The notes: a model not told the origin generated them from the sequence alone. A stretch of DNA of 64,000 nt from Roseibium sp. HPY-6 (GCF_040530035.1 NZ_JBEWCD010000001.1:2170001-2234000); one strand, 5' to 3'; numbered from the stretch's first letter, positions 33,719 to 45,896 are shown. Program-made: numbers and translations.

Positions 33719-34932
33719 CGTGTGTTCCCCTTCAAGACGCGTGAAATTTTCGGGCCAATTTGGTTCAGCGGCAGAATTTCGCTGCAAACGCCGGTCGCGG
33801 CCGCAGCCCCAGGCATCCCCCAGACAACACTGGTGGCCTCATCCTGTGTGATGATACTGCCGCCACCGGAAGAGATCGTTTTGGCACCTTCTGCGCCGTC
33901 ATGCCCCATCCCCGTGAGAATGACAGCAAGGCTCGCCGATCCGTACGCTTTGGCGACGCTGTCGAAAAGCGGATCTACGGCAGGTTTACAGAAGTTGACC
34001 GGAGCGCCGTCAGTCAGCCGGATTTTGACAGCCCCGGCATCCTTCTCGACGATCATGTGTTTGCCACCGGGAGCCACGTAGATGTTGCCCGGTTTCAGGA
34101 TTTCACCGTCCTCGCCTTCCTTCGATGGGCGCAGGGCCGCCTTGCCGAGATGTTCGGCAAGGATCGAGGTAAAGGTCGGCGGCATGTGCTGCGTAATGAC
34201 GACAGGTACATCGTTCACCGCCGTACCGGCTTCCTTCATCACTTCCTGCAGAGCCTGCGGCCCGCCGGTAGAAGAGCCGATCGCCAGAATTCGCGGCCGG
34301 GCCGATGAATAAGGACGTGTCTGGAATTTTGGACCGGCAGCCGCAGCCGGTTGGGTTGCCCCCCGGAAGCTGGCACGCGTATCCGTCGCTGGCCGCGCTG
34401 ATACCGGTCTGACCGGCTGCGCGGTCTTTCCGGCGCGGGTCTCTGCCCGCATGGTTCTGGCCGGCCCGCGCATCCGGATGGCACGCGCTCCAAGAGCCTT
34501 CACCTTCTCGATCAGTTCGCGGCGAAAATCGACTGATGTAGTGACTTCCGAGCTCGATTCCGGCTTGGGAACATAGTCGGCAGCCCCCAGAGAAAGTGCT
34601 TTCAGACTGATTTCCGCATTCCGCCGGGTGAGGGTCGAAGCCATGATGACCACAAGGTCGCGCTTCTTGGCGAGCATCAGCGGCAACGCCGTCATGCCAT
34701 CCATTTCCGGCATCTCGATATCGAGAACAACGACATCCGGATTGCTTTTTTCTATGTCCTCGACAGCGAGTTTGCCGTTCCGCTGCGAGCTGACGACCTT
34801 CAGGCTTTTGTCTTCCCCGAGCCAGCGGGTCAAAAGGCCTCGTATCACGACGGCATCGTCAACGACCATGACTTTGATCGGATCGTTGCCGGGATTGGTG
34901 CCCGCGGCAACACTTCGTTGTGCTAGTGCCAT
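33715..34932 (-). CDS. cheB: Chemotaxis response regulator protein-glutamate methylesterase CheB
   Basis: Removes methyl groups from (and deamidates) chemoreceptors when phosphorylated by CheA. The 405-residue protein has an N-terminal receiver (VDD at 24-26, phospho-acceptor Asp71 in VVLDIEMPEMDG), a long Arg/Pro/Ala-rich linker (about 145-210), and the methylesterase domain with the catalytic triad in AIGSSTGGP (Ser), ITQHMPP (His) and GMGHDGAEG (Asp). The stop overlaps the cheR start. Confidence 0.96.
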   Translation of the reverse strand: MALAQRSVAAGTNPGNDPIKVMVVDDAVVIRGLLTRWLGEDKSLKVVSSQRNGKLAVEDIEKSNPDVVVLDIEMPEMDGMTALPLMLAKKRDLVVIMASTLTRRNAEISLKALSLGAADYVPKPESSSEVTTSVDFRRELIEKVKALGARAIRMRGPARTMRAETRAGKTAQPVRPVSARPATDTRASFRGATQPAAAAGPKFQTRPYSSARPRILAIGSSTGGPQALQEVMKEAGTAVNDVPVVITQHMPPTFTSILAEHLGKAALRPSKEGEDGEILKPGNIYVAPGGKHMIVEKDAGAVKIRLTDGAPVNFCKPAVDPLFDSVAKAYGSASLAVILTGMGHDGAEGAKTISSGGGSIITQDEATSVVWGMPGAAAATGVCSEILPLNQIGPKISRVLKGNTR

Positions 34933-34953
34933 TAAAGACTGTCCAACTCGAAA

Positions 34954-35319
34954 CTAGATAAGACCGACTTCTTGAAACTTGGCTTCGACGATTTCCCTAT
35001 CGAACGGTTTCATGATGTATTCGTTTGCGCCGGCGCGGATGGCCCGCGCAATATGGGCGACGTCATTTTCCGTCGTGCAGAACACCACGATCGGATTTTC
35101 ACCGCCTTCTTCTGCCCGGAGGCTGGTCAGAAATTCCAGACCATCCATGACCGGCATGTTCCAGTCGAGAAGGATCGCGTCCGGCATCGTCTTCCGGCAG
35201 GCATCAAGCGCCTGCTGCCCGTCCTCGGCTTCCGTGATTTCGAAGCTCATGTCCTCGAGGATACGGCGTGCCACCTTACGAATGACGCTTGAGTCATCGA
35301 CTACAAGGCACTGTTTCAT
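34954..35319 (-). CDS. cheY: Chemotaxis response regulator CheY
   Basis: A 121-residue single receiver domain carrying the signal from CheA to the flagellar motor. Acidic pair D8-D9, phospho-acceptor Asp52 in LLDWNMPVMDG, Thr and Lys switch residues in FCTTEND and IMKPFD. The ATG at 35319 is chosen over a GTG at 35322; GGAG lies upstream. It lies between cheW and cheB in the operon. Confidence 0.93.
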   Translation of the reverse strand: MKQCLVVDDSSVIRKVARRILEDMSFEITEAEDGQQALDACRKTMPDAILLDWNMPVMDGLEFLTSLRAEEGGENPIVVFCTTENDVAHIARAIRAGANEYIMKPFDREIVEAKFQEVGLI

Positions 35320-35352
35320 CACCTGTTACTCCACTCGTTGGCCATGTGGCCG

Positions 35353-35846
35353 TTACGCTGCTGCCATCGGTTCGGTGAACAAAGATCCGAGGAGGCGGTC
35401 GACATCGAGAATGACCATCAACTGGCCGTCAAGGCGGTGGACACCACCGGAGATTTCAGCCCAGCGACGATCCAGGTTCGACGGGTTCGTTTCTGCCGAA
35501 GCTGCGGGCAGCGTCAGCACTTCGCCCACCGTGTCGATGACCAGCCCATAGCTCTCCTGCTTGTATTCGATCCCGACAGCCATCATCTGCTCGTCTTCGA
35601 GCGGCGGCAGGTGCAGCCGCCGGCGCATGTTGATCGCCGTTACGATACGGCCGCGCAGGTTCAAGACACCCTGCACTTCCGGAGCGGACATGGGCACCCG
35701 GGTGACGCTCTCCGGAACGAAAACGTCGTGCACTTGCGAGATCGGTAGCCCGAAAAGCTGACCTCCGATCACGACAGTCACGTACTGGATCATGTCGCTG
35801 GCGGAATTCGCATCCGCATCCGCATTGAGGTTGTGTTCCAACACAC

Positions 35847-35850
<4 letters not shown>
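35353..35850 (-). CDS. cheW: Chemotaxis coupling protein CheW
   Basis: A 165-residue adaptor that links chemoreceptors to CheA. It shows the CheW fold: VTVVIGGQLFGLPISQVHDVFVPESVTRVP, GVLNLRGRIVTAINMRRRL (the conserved NLRG...D-type loop) and YGLVIDTVGEVLTLP. Its ATG overlaps the cheA stop as ATGA. About 20 N-terminal residues precede the domain. Confidence 0.95.
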
Positions 35851-38645
<2,795 letters not shown>

Positions 38646-38777
38646 GGCCTGCTCTCACCCGACTTGTTACTGGTTCCGCATCCTGAAACGGATGTCTGGA
38701 CCGAAAGTCCATGAGAGTAGGTTGACCTCAAAGAGTTAAGATACGCTGAAACGGAGAGAGACTTTTATTTTGCCGGA

Positions 38778-39422
38778 TTAGACCTTGGGAAGGGCCGTGA
38801 TTTTTACCAATTCATCTTGTTTATCTATTGTTAATACCATGTTGGATTCACGCGCCAAAAGCAACGTGTAGATAGGCTGAACCGAGTGCGCATCGACCCT
38901 TTCAGGCTCTTCTCCGTCCAGAGTTTCCTTCATTCCCAAGGGGATGCGCGGATTGAGACCGCTTGCAGCGAGAGTGAAGGACGGAGACTGCGGATCTCCT
39001 TCCATCTCGACCTTGATTTCGCCGCCGCGCGGAACGCACTGATTTGCGATAAGAATAAGATTAAGAAGAAGCTTCACATAGTTTTTCGGCATCAGATGCC
39101 GGGAAACTTGCCAAATTAAATCGGATTTTTCGTTTTCCATAAACCCGGCGGCAACGATATGCGCATCGCCCAGATCGATCTCGGCTCCGGCAGACCCGGC
39201 AGCGCCGAAAGCCAGCCGCGCGAACTGAAGCTTGGCAGAAGCCTGCCGCGCGCTTTTCCGGATGAGATCCATCGCGAAGTCGCGCATGTCCTCAGAACCT
39301 TCTTCATCAAGGACCTCAAGACCGTTCGTGATTGCTCCAACCGGACTGATGATGTCATGACAGACACGGCTGGCAACCAAGGCGGCGAGGTCCAGAGAGG
39401 AAAGCTCTTTAAGTGCGGACAT
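38778..39422 (-). CDS. chpT: Histidine phosphotransferase ChpT
   Basis: ChpT moves phosphate from the hybrid kinase CckA to CtrA and CpdR. The 214-residue protein shows the H-box SRVCHDIISPVGAITNGLEVL (His near residue 22) in a DHp-like helix pair and a degenerate ATPase-like domain without nucleotide-binding motifs, as in ChpT. It lies upstream of cheA in the same orientation with 132 bases between, and about 9 kb from ctrA. The start ATG at 39422 is preferred to a longer frame to 39455. Confidence 0.9.
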   Translation of the reverse strand: MSALKELSSLDLAALVASRVCHDIISPVGAITNGLEVLDEEGSEDMRDFAMDLIRKSARQASAKLQFARLAFGAAGSAGAEIDLGDAHIVAAGFMENEKSDLIWQVSRHLMPKNYVKLLLNLILIANQCVPRGGEIKVEMEGDPQSPSFTLAASGLNPRIPLGMKETLDGEEPERVDAHSVQPIYTLLLARESNMVLTIDKQDELVKITALPKV

Positions 39423-39603
39423 GGTGGTGCAGGGCTCTTCTATGGGTCTAAGCAAGGTTCTGATTCGCAGAAATTTGTAAAACCGTTACACATCCGCAAT
39501 GGCGCTGCCAAGATCGCGCCGCGGCGCAATCCAAATCATCCAGATGAAAGTTGCCGTTTTGGCGAAAATTGGCGGAACCGGGCGTGTTTCAGGCGTAGAA
39601 AGG

Positions 39604-40089
39604 CTAGGATTCCGGGATGCAGCCGACCCTCGAAGCATTGGCTTCAGCATCCTTGACAAGCTGAGGCCCGTTCACAACGAACAAAAACCGGTTCACAACG
39701 GAGTGGAAAAACACCAGCCTTCCCTCCACCATTGCATAGATGAACGGACTGCCGGCCGTGGCAAATCCTTCCGACAACGCAAAACCGCCGCAGCCCGCGA
39801 ACAGCGGGGCATAGGTTTCCGGATTGCGCTCGAATGCGGCCCTGTTGCCTTCATTCACGAAGACCCACTCCGCACCACCCCACGTGAGTTCGTGGCGCCT
39901 GTCGCCTTTTCGCGGCCGCCGGTCGACGAAATAGCTGACCGGGTCATTGCCTCCGATCGCGTAACCCGTGATCGGATCCGGGACAAAAAGCTGGGGACGC
40001 GCATGTCCAATACCTGCAAAAACACATAGAAGTGCGGACAACGTTACGGAAAGACACATCCAGGTCTTTTTTTCGGGCCAGCTTTTCAT
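39604..40089 (-). CDS. Exported YHS-domain protein
   Basis: The 161-residue protein has a signal peptide (hydrophobic LSVTLSALLCVFAGIGHA) and a YHS-type domain: DPITGYAIGGNDPVSYFVDRRPRKG, then GAEWVFVNEGNRAAFERNPETYAPLFAGCGGFALSEG. YHS domains occur in metal-handling and redox proteins; function here is unknown. Two cysteines (CGG and the near-C-terminal Cys) could form a disulfide. It is divergent from eipA. Confidence 0.85.
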   Translation of the reverse strand: MKSWPEKKTWMCLSVTLSALLCVFAGIGHARPQLFVPDPITGYAIGGNDPVSYFVDRRPRKGDRRHELTWGGAEWVFVNEGNRAAFERNPETYAPLFAGCGGFALSEGFATAGSPFIYAMVEGRLVFFHSVVNRFLFVVNGPQLVKDAEANASRVGCIPES

Positions 40090-40214
40090 CGATTCGGCTA
40101 TGTAGAGTACCGAGGCTTGCGCGAATCAGTTTGATTCTATTGCGTTCCAGCGTACGGGCTGAGGCACTTGAAGACAATGCGCCTCATCCGGCAGATGATG
40201 AGGAGTCCCAATTA

Positions 40215-40820
40215 ATGGCAAAAAGAGACTGGCGGGCAGCATCCCTTTTGAAAGCTGCGTTTTTGTGCTTTTGCCTGATTGCCGTACCAAATTTCGCCGC
40301 CGCTCAAACATCCGGTGCGGCACCGATCGATAGCGCCCAGACTTACGATGAAGATGAGATCCTGAAAACCGGACACGAGTTTTTCGGTTCTGTATCCGGT
40401 GGACTGGCCTCTGTTATCGAACGCGCCTTTTCCAGATACGGGGAGCCCAACGGCTACATACTCGGCGAAGAGGGATCAGGCGCATTCGTTGCCGGAGCGC
40501 GCTACGGTGAAGGTCATCTCTACACGCGTAACGCGGGCAATCACAAGGTTTTCTGGCAGGGTCCCTCGCTTGGATGGGACTTTGGTGCAGATGGCGCGCG
40601 GGTGATGATGCTGGTCTACAGCCTGCCCACAGTTGACTCCATTTACGATCGCTTTGCGGGTGTCAACGGGTCTGCCTATCTGGTCGGCGGAGCAGGAATG
40701 ACGGTCCTGCTCAGGAACGAAACGGTCCTCGTTCCGGTGAAAGCGGGCGTCGGCGCGCGCCTCGGGCTGAACATGGGTTACCTGAAGTTCACACCCAAAC
40801 CTACATGGAATCCGTTCTGA
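40215..40820 (+). CDS. eipA: EipA family (DUF1134) envelope protein
   Basis: Periplasmic protein conserved in Alphaproteobacteria; in Brucella EipA supports envelope integrity. The 201-residue protein has a signal peptide (residues ~10-32, ending AAAQ) and the DUF1134 core: FGSVSGGLASVIERAFSRYGEPNGYILGEEGSGAFVAGARYGEG, HKVFWQGPSLGWDFGADGARVMMLVY and RLGLNMGYLKFTPKPTWNPF. The ATG at 40215 has GAGGAG upstream; the longer in-frame extension to 40032 would overlap the YHS gene. Confidence 0.92.
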   Translation: MAKRDWRAASLLKAAFLCFCLIAVPNFAAAQTSGAAPIDSAQTYDEDEILKTGHEFFGSVSGGLASVIERAFSRYGEPNGYILGEEGSGAFVAGARYGEGHLYTRNAGNHKVFWQGPSLGWDFGADGARVMMLVYSLPTVDSIYDRFAGVNGSAYLVGGAGMTVLLRNETVLVPVKAGVGARLGLNMGYLKFTPKPTWNPF

Positions 40821-40947
40821 TTCGGGTCAATGAACGCAGCCTGCAACACGTTGTTCTGAAGATCGCATGCGCTGACCGCTCTTGGCGGCAGGCCCTGTGT
40901 CGTCTAATGATTATGTATGGACTTGGGAGAACGACCGGGAACATGAT

Positions 40948-42273
40948 GTGATTGAAGCGGTAATGTATATTGCACTGGGGTTTTGTACGGCCGGTCTGAT
41001 CGGCCTCGCAATACTGCCTGCCTTTTACCGCAGAGCCGCCCGATTGACTGAAGAAGCCCTGCGTGCGGTGAACCCGTCGAGTTACGCCGAAGTGAGGGCC
41101 GCACAGGATCAGGCAAGGGCACGGCACGCGATCGAACTCCGGCGCGTGGAACGTCAGCTCGATGATGAGCGAACCAAAGCCGCCAAGCACCACCTTGAAG
41201 CATCACGGTTGCGCACGGAAATCGACGTGATCACCCGCACGCACAAATCCCAGGTTTCGGATCTTGAATCCAAACTGGGCTCCCTGCATGGCGATCAGAA
41301 GGCCGTCGACCTCCTCACGGCCGAAGTGAAAGTCCTGAAGGAAAAACTCGCGGAAACCGAAAAGGCGCTCGCCGAGAGCTGGAAAACGCCAGCCGACGCC
41401 AACGCGGAAGTCAAACCAGACGCCAAAACCGATGACAACAACGACTGGCTGCCGGCGGCCGACACGATGGCGCTCGCAACCATCACCGGTCTGGAAGCGG
41501 AAGTCGCGACATTGAAAGCACGGCTTGCGAAATACGATCCTACCGTCGCAAGCGAAATCGAAGCTGACCAGAAAGATGGCAGGAAAACGCGTCTTTCCGA
41601 GCTCGAAGCTCAGCTTGTCGATACAGAATCGAAATACGTCACCGCGCAGGCAGAGGTAACGCGCCTGTCGCTGCTCCTTGAAAATGATGGGCTGAAATCG
41701 GACCGTCAGGATGAGGCCCTCACCGAGGAACTTGAAGAGCTCAAGAGAGTAAGTGTTCAGCAGAAAGCCGAGCTGACAAGCAAGGACCGCGCCCTGGACA
41801 GGTTGTCCGGGCAGATCGAAAAACTTCAAAAAGATCTCACCGGAACTCCTGCGCTTGTTCAGTTGCGGCAGGAATTCCGCGCACTCGCCGACAAGCTTGC
41901 GGGACCGGCAGCGGCGCCTGTTAACAAGGAGAAAACGACCAAGCCCGTGGAGACTTCTGCACCCGAGAGCGAGAAGACCAAGAAGCGGACCCAACGCGTG
42001 ACGGTTCAAACGGATAAGTCCAGGAAACCGGCCTCAATCAGGGTGAAGGCAACCAAAATCAGGACAGCACCGAAAGAAGAGGCCGCACCGAAATCTGCGG
42101 ACATCGCTTCAGCGGCTGAAGCTCTCGTCAGCAGAATTGTTGCCTCAAATCGCAAGAACGTGGCTGAAGAAGAACCGTCGACACCCAATTCGGCGGATGC
42201 AGAGACCGGATCCGGCCCGGATACCGGCGCGAAAAGTAAGTCCAGCAAACACAAAAAGAAAGATGTGGCTTGA
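40948..42273 (+). CDS. Membrane-anchored coiled-coil protein, unknown
   Basis: The 441-residue protein has one N-terminal membrane helix (YIALGFCTAGLIGLAILPAFY), then FYRRAARLTEEALRAVNPSSYAEVRAAQDQ, a long coiled coil (about residues 50-330), and a disordered, highly charged Lys/Glu/Pro/Ala C-terminal tail. Function is unknown; such architecture suits an envelope or cytoskeletal tether with the coil in the cytoplasm. The start is uncertain: GTG at 40948 is chosen, with TTG 40882, GTG 40897 and ATG 40963 as alternatives. It follows eipA by about 130 bases. Confidence 0.75.
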   Translation: MIEAVMYIALGFCTAGLIGLAILPAFYRRAARLTEEALRAVNPSSYAEVRAAQDQARARHAIELRRVERQLDDERTKAAKHHLEASRLRTEIDVITRTHKSQVSDLESKLGSLHGDQKAVDLLTAEVKVLKEKLAETEKALAESWKTPADANAEVKPDAKTDDNNDWLPAADTMALATITGLEAEVATLKARLAKYDPTVASEIEADQKDGRKTRLSELEAQLVDTESKYVTAQAEVTRLSLLLENDGLKSDRQDEALTEELEELKRVSVQQKAELTSKDRALDRLSGQIEKLQKDLTGTPALVQLRQEFRALADKLAGPAAAPVNKEKTTKPVETSAPESEKTKKRTQRVTVQTDKSRKPASIRVKATKIRTAPKEEAAPKSADIASAAEALVSRIVASNRKNVAEEEPSTPNSADAETGSGPDTGAKSKSSKHKKKDVA

Positions 42274-42334
42274 TCTTAACGGGTTGGATCGGTCACTAAG
42301 GTGAATGAAACGACACCTGATGAGCTTGCTTTAG

Positions 42335-43117
42335 ATGCTGATTGAACGTCACAATTCCATTCTGGAACTTGCCCGGCAGATGGGACGTGTAAGCGTCGAT
42401 GACCTTGCTAAACGGTTCGATGTCAGTCCGCAAACGATCCGAAAAGACCTGAACGAGCTGTGTGATCGGCGTCTTCTGGCCAGAACGCATGGCGGCGCGC
42501 TCCTGTCATCGGGAATCGAGAATGTCGGCTATGAGGCACGCAGGATTATCTCCAGCAAGGAAAAGGCCGATATCGGCACACGCGTTGCCTCGCTCATCCC
42601 GGACAACACCTCCATTTTCATAAACATTGGTACGACCACGGAAGCCGTTGCCCAGGCGCTGCTGCAGCATCGCGGACTGATGGTGATCACGAACAATATC
42701 AATGTCGCCAGCCTAATGCGTGGCTACACACAGATAGAAGTGGTCATAGCGGGCGGTGTGCTGCGCCACTCCGACGGCGGTATTGTCGGCGAAGCTGCTG
42801 TCGACTTTATGCGTCAGTTCAAGGTTGATTTCGCGGTCGTCGGTGCTTCGGCCGTTGATGCTGACGGCTCACTTCTCGACTACGACTATCGGGAAGTGAA
42901 GGTCACCAAAACTATCATGGACAATGCCCGCCATGTCATTCTTGCGGCCGACAGCACAAAATTCGAGCGTACAGCACCGGTACGGGTCGGCCATTTGTCT
43001 CAAGTGACGACATTCGTGACCGATCACTGTCCTGATCCCGGCTTTGCACAGATTGCAAGAGAAGCAGAAGTCGACTTGATCGAGACGGGACTTCAGTCCG
43101 ACGAAACCTCCCTTTGA
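42335..43117 (+). CDS. glpR: Glycerol-3-phosphate regulon repressor, DeoR family
   Basis: The 260-residue DNA-binding repressor is released by glycerol-3-phosphate in characterised GlpR. The DeoR HTH is in RHNSILELARQMGRVSVDDLAKRFDVSPQTIRKDLNELCDRRLLARTHGGA. The sugar-phosphate-binding part has IFINIGTTTEAVAQALL, ITNNINVASLM, GGIVGEAAVDFMRQFKVDFAVVGASAVDADGSLLDYDYREV and ILAADSTKFER, close to E. coli GlpR by memory. The likely target glpD-glpK lies 23 kb away with phased TTTCGC repeats upstream. Confidence 0.92.
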   Translation: MLIERHNSILELARQMGRVSVDDLAKRFDVSPQTIRKDLNELCDRRLLARTHGGALLSSGIENVGYEARRIISSKEKADIGTRVASLIPDNTSIFINIGTTTEAVAQALLQHRGLMVITNNINVASLMRGYTQIEVVIAGGVLRHSDGGIVGEAAVDFMRQFKVDFAVVGASAVDADGSLLDYDYREVKVTKTIMDNARHVILAADSTKFERTAPVRVGHLSQVTTFVTDHCPDPGFAQIAREAEVDLIETGLQSDETSL

Positions 43118-43179
43118 ACAACCGGACGTGACAAACGCTGCAAGGCGTTAAACCGGAAGTATTTTCGAAGGGAAGGAAT

Positions 43180-43255
43180 TGGCACGCCCAACGGGACTCG
43201 AACCCGTGTTTCCGCCGTGAAAGGGCGGCGTCCTAGACCGCTAGACGATGGGCGC
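43180..43255 (-). tRNA. tRNA-Glu (UUC)
   Basis: The minus strand folds as a 76-nt tRNA with encoded CCA. The acceptor 5' strand GCGCCCA pairs with TGGGCGT, with one G:U at the first position. The anticodon stem CCGCC/GGCGG flanks loop CTTTCAC (anticodon TTC), and the T arm CGGG-TTCGAGT-CCCG is intact. Confidence 0.95.
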
Positions 43256-43419
43256 GCACCGCTTGGAAGCTCATTGCTCCAAGCCAAGGATCGTGCGTAT
43301 AAGGCCGCAGACCTGAAGACGCAAGCCTTTTTTTCGTGATTTGGTGCACCTGCCGCTCACACCAACAAAAATGGAACTGCAAGCCGCAACACGCATGGGC
43401 AAGCCGGTAACGGCCCCCC

Positions 43420-43776
43420 TCACCTGGCGACAAAATCCGTTCGACCGATCTCGACCCCGGTTGAAGGATCAATGCGCAAAAGGGCGGTTTTGCTGCCCTC
43501 CCGCACCAGAACATAAACGATTCCGTCCGAAACCGTTGCCTGAAGCACCTCTGCCTCGGGGCCGACAACGATCGTCGATGCGAAATCATCTGCGGATACG
43601 TCTGTGGAACCGGAGTTGATCTTGTAGAGAATTGCTGCAAAGACAGCGATCAAACCCGCAAACATGATCAGAAACGATCCGAGCAGCAAACGGCGCAGTT
43701 TTGACTGAAGACGCTCTGCCATCGGATCGAGCGGCGGTTCATTCTGGTCCTCATCCCGAAAATTAGGGTGTGACAT
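43420..43776 (-). CDS. Single-pass membrane protein, DUF6476-like
   Basis: The 118-residue protein has one membrane helix (LLLGSFLIMFAGLIAVFAAILY, about 30-52) and a C-terminal domain of ~60 residues likely in the periplasm. In this class a DUF6476 protein commonly lies divergent from the RluA-type gene, which fits. If it starts at the ATG at 43776 its start codon overlaps that of the divergent rluD-like gene; Met19 (43722) is an alternative start that would avoid this. Confidence 0.7.
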   Translation of the reverse strand: MSHPNFRDEDQNEPPLDPMAERLQSKLRRLLLGSFLIMFAGLIAVFAAILYKINSGSTDVSADDFASTIVVGPEAEVLQATVSDGIVYVLVREGSKTALLRIDPSTGVEIGRTDFVAR

Positions 43777-44800
43777 GACAAACAGTTCCCACGAAGATCC
43801 GGCCGACCTGGACGCGGATTTCAGATTGACAATTGACGCAAGCGATTCCGGAAAGCGGCTCGATGCAGTGTTGGCGGCGCATGTTGATGCGCTTAGCCGC
43901 AACAGGATCCAGTCCCTCATCAAATCCGGAGACGTCACCGTCGGCGGCGCGAAAATAGTGGAACCGAAATACCGGGTCAATGAAGGGAATGCCGTCGTCC
44001 TGATTCTTCCTGAGCCTGAAGACCCGGAGCCTGTGGGCGAAAACATTCCCATTGCGGTGGTCTACGAGGACGAACACCTGATTGTCATCGACAAGCCAGC
44101 CGGGCTGGTGGTTCATCCCGGCGCTGGCAATTGGACGGGCACTCTCGTGAACGCCCTTATCTATCACTGCGGCGACAGCCTCTCAGGAATTGGCGGCGTC
44201 AGACGTCCCGGGATCGTGCACAGGATCGACAAGGATACGTCCGGTCTGCTGGTTGTCGCAAAGACCGACCTCGCGCATCAGGGACTCGCCGCGCAATTCG
44301 CCGATCACGGCCGGACGGGGCCATTGGAACGCGCGTATGCCGCGCTGGTCTGGGGTGCCCCGTCCAATTTGAAAGGCACAATTGACGCAAACCTCGCGCG
44401 ATCCCAGTCGAACAGGCAGAAAATGGCGGTTATCAAGACAAGCGGCCGGCATGCGGTGACGCATTGGCAGGTCAAGGAACGGTTCGGGCCGGCGGAAGAA
44501 CCCGCCCTCGCCTCTCTGATGGAGTGCCGTCTGGAAACAGGTCGGACGCATCAAATCAGGGTCCATATGGCCCATATCGGGCATCCGCTGATCGGTGACG
44601 GAGACTACGGGTCCGGCTTCAAAACCAAGATAAATCGCCTTGAGGAACCTTTGAAAAGCGTCGTCAGCGGCTTCGAGCGACAGGCACTTCACGCCGGATT
44701 GCTCGCTTTCGAGCACCCCGTAAATGGCAAAACTTTGCGCTTTGAAAGCCCATATCCGTCTGATTTCGCAAATCTTTTGTCTGCATTACAAAATTTTTAG
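43775..44800 (+). CDS. rluD: RluA/RluD family 23S rRNA pseudouridine synthase
   Basis: Converts specific uridines of large-subunit rRNA to pseudouridine. The 341-residue protein has an S4 RNA-binding domain (RLDAVLAAHVDALSRNRIQSLIKSGDVTVGG, about 22-55) and the catalytic domain with GIVHRIDKDTSGLLVVAKT (active-site Asp in HRIDKDTSG), then CRLETGRTHQIRVHMAHIGHPLIGD. RluD-like rather than RluC is favoured by overall shape; exact sites are unproven. The ATG at 43775 overlaps the start of the minus-strand neighbour. Confidence 0.92.
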   Translation: MTNSSHEDPADLDADFRLTIDASDSGKRLDAVLAAHVDALSRNRIQSLIKSGDVTVGGAKIVEPKYRVNEGNAVVLILPEPEDPEPVGENIPIAVVYEDEHLIVIDKPAGLVVHPGAGNWTGTLVNALIYHCGDSLSGIGGVRRPGIVHRIDKDTSGLLVVAKTDLAHQGLAAQFADHGRTGPLERAYAALVWGAPSNLKGTIDANLARSQSNRQKMAVIKTSGRHAVTHWQVKERFGPAEEPALASLMECRLETGRTHQIRVHMAHIGHPLIGDGDYGSGFKTKINRLEEPLKSVVSGFERQALHAGLLAFEHPVNGKTLRFESPYPSDFANLLSALQNF

Positions 44801-44979
44801 GATGGTTTTCCGATTTCTTGTCATGCAATCGGCTATTTCCAACCTATATTAGAATCTCTTGTGTGCCTTAACGGACACGATTCCGCGTCCGCCTCTTCTC
44901 TGAAACGGCTTGCTTGCGTAAATTTTCGGAGCAACGGGAGAATGAGGGGATGTGAACATTACGAAAGGGGGTGCATGCT

Positions 44980-45870
44980 ATGGCCCAAAACGTACCTACT
45001 CTCACAGCCGGGGAAGGCGGTCTTAGCCGATACCTGGACGAGATTCGTAAGTTTCCCATGCTGCAGCCGCAGGAAGAGTACATGCTCGCCAAGCGCTACA
45101 AGGAGCATGAAGACCCTGAAGCTGCCGAACGCCTCGTAAATTCTCACCTTCGTCTCGTCGCGAAAATCGCGATGGGTTATCGCGGCTACGGCCTGCCGAT
45201 CGGCGAAGTCGTATCGGAAGGAAATGTCGGCCTCATGCAGGCCGTGAAACGCTTCGAGCCCGACAAGGGCTTCCGGCTTGCCACTTACGCCATGTGGTGG
45301 ATCAAGGCGGCTATTCAGGAATACATCCTGCGCTCCTGGTCCCTCGTGAAAATGGGAACGACGGCGAACCAGAAACGTCTGTTCTTCAACCTGCGCCGCC
45401 TGAAAGGCAAGATCCAGGCGTTGGACGAGGGCGATCTGAAGCCTGATCAGGTCAAGGAAATCGCAACGCGTCTCGGCGTTTCCGAGGAGGAAGTGATATC
45501 CATGAACCGTCGTCTCGGCGGCGATGCCAGCCTGAACGCACCTGTGCGTGCTGAAGCCGATGCAGGTGAATGGCAGGACTGGCTCGTCGATGAAAGCGAC
45601 AGCCAGGAAACGCTTCTGGCCAACCAGGAAGAGCTGGACATGCGCCGCAAGCTGTTGAGCGACGCCATGGGTGTCCTGAACGACCGCGAGCGCCGTATCT
45701 TCGAAGCACGCCGGTTGGCGGAGGACCCGATGACACTGGAAGATCTGTCCGGTGAATTCGGTGTGAGCCGCGAGCGCGTCCGTCAGATCGAAGTGCGCGC
45801 CTTTGAAAAGGTTCAAAAGGCCGTGCGCAACAATGCGCGTGCCCAGGAGCACCAGCAACCGGTTGCCTGA
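44980..45870 (+). CDS. rpoH: RNA polymerase sigma factor RpoH (sigma-32)
   Basis: Heat-shock sigma factor. The 296-residue protein has region 2 (LRLVAKIAMGYRGYGLPIGEVVSEGNVGLMQAVKRFEPDKGFRLATYAMWWIKAAIQEYIL), the RpoH box (NQKRLFFNLRRLKGK) and region 4 (LNDRERRIFEARRL, EFGVSRERVRQIEVRAFEKVQKAV). The ATG at 44980 has AGGGGG 8 bases upstream. It follows the rluD-like gene by 180 bases; the upstream region contains TATATT at 44845, but no clear promoter pair. A strong terminator follows. Confidence 0.96.
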   Translation: MAQNVPTLTAGEGGLSRYLDEIRKFPMLQPQEEYMLAKRYKEHEDPEAAERLVNSHLRLVAKIAMGYRGYGLPIGEVVSEGNVGLMQAVKRFEPDKGFRLATYAMWWIKAAIQEYILRSWSLVKMGTTANQKRLFFNLRRLKGKIQALDEGDLKPDQVKEIATRLGVSEEEVISMNRRLGGDASLNAPVRAEADAGEWQDWLVDESDSQETLLANQEELDMRRKLLSDAMGVLNDRERRIFEARRLAEDPMTLEDLSGEFGVSRERVRQIEVRAFEKVQKAVRNNARAQEHQQPVA

Positions 45871-45896
45871 GAACAGTGACGCGAAAGCTTGAAACA

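Noticed and set aside
43180..43255. tRNA-Glu as an integration site of an island
   Set aside because: No duplicated 3' tRNA end or integrase gene is seen in the flanking sequence.
44818..44850. rpoH promoter formed by TTGTCA and TATATT
   Set aside because: The gap of 21 bases is too long for a normal sigma70 promoter, so I did not list it.
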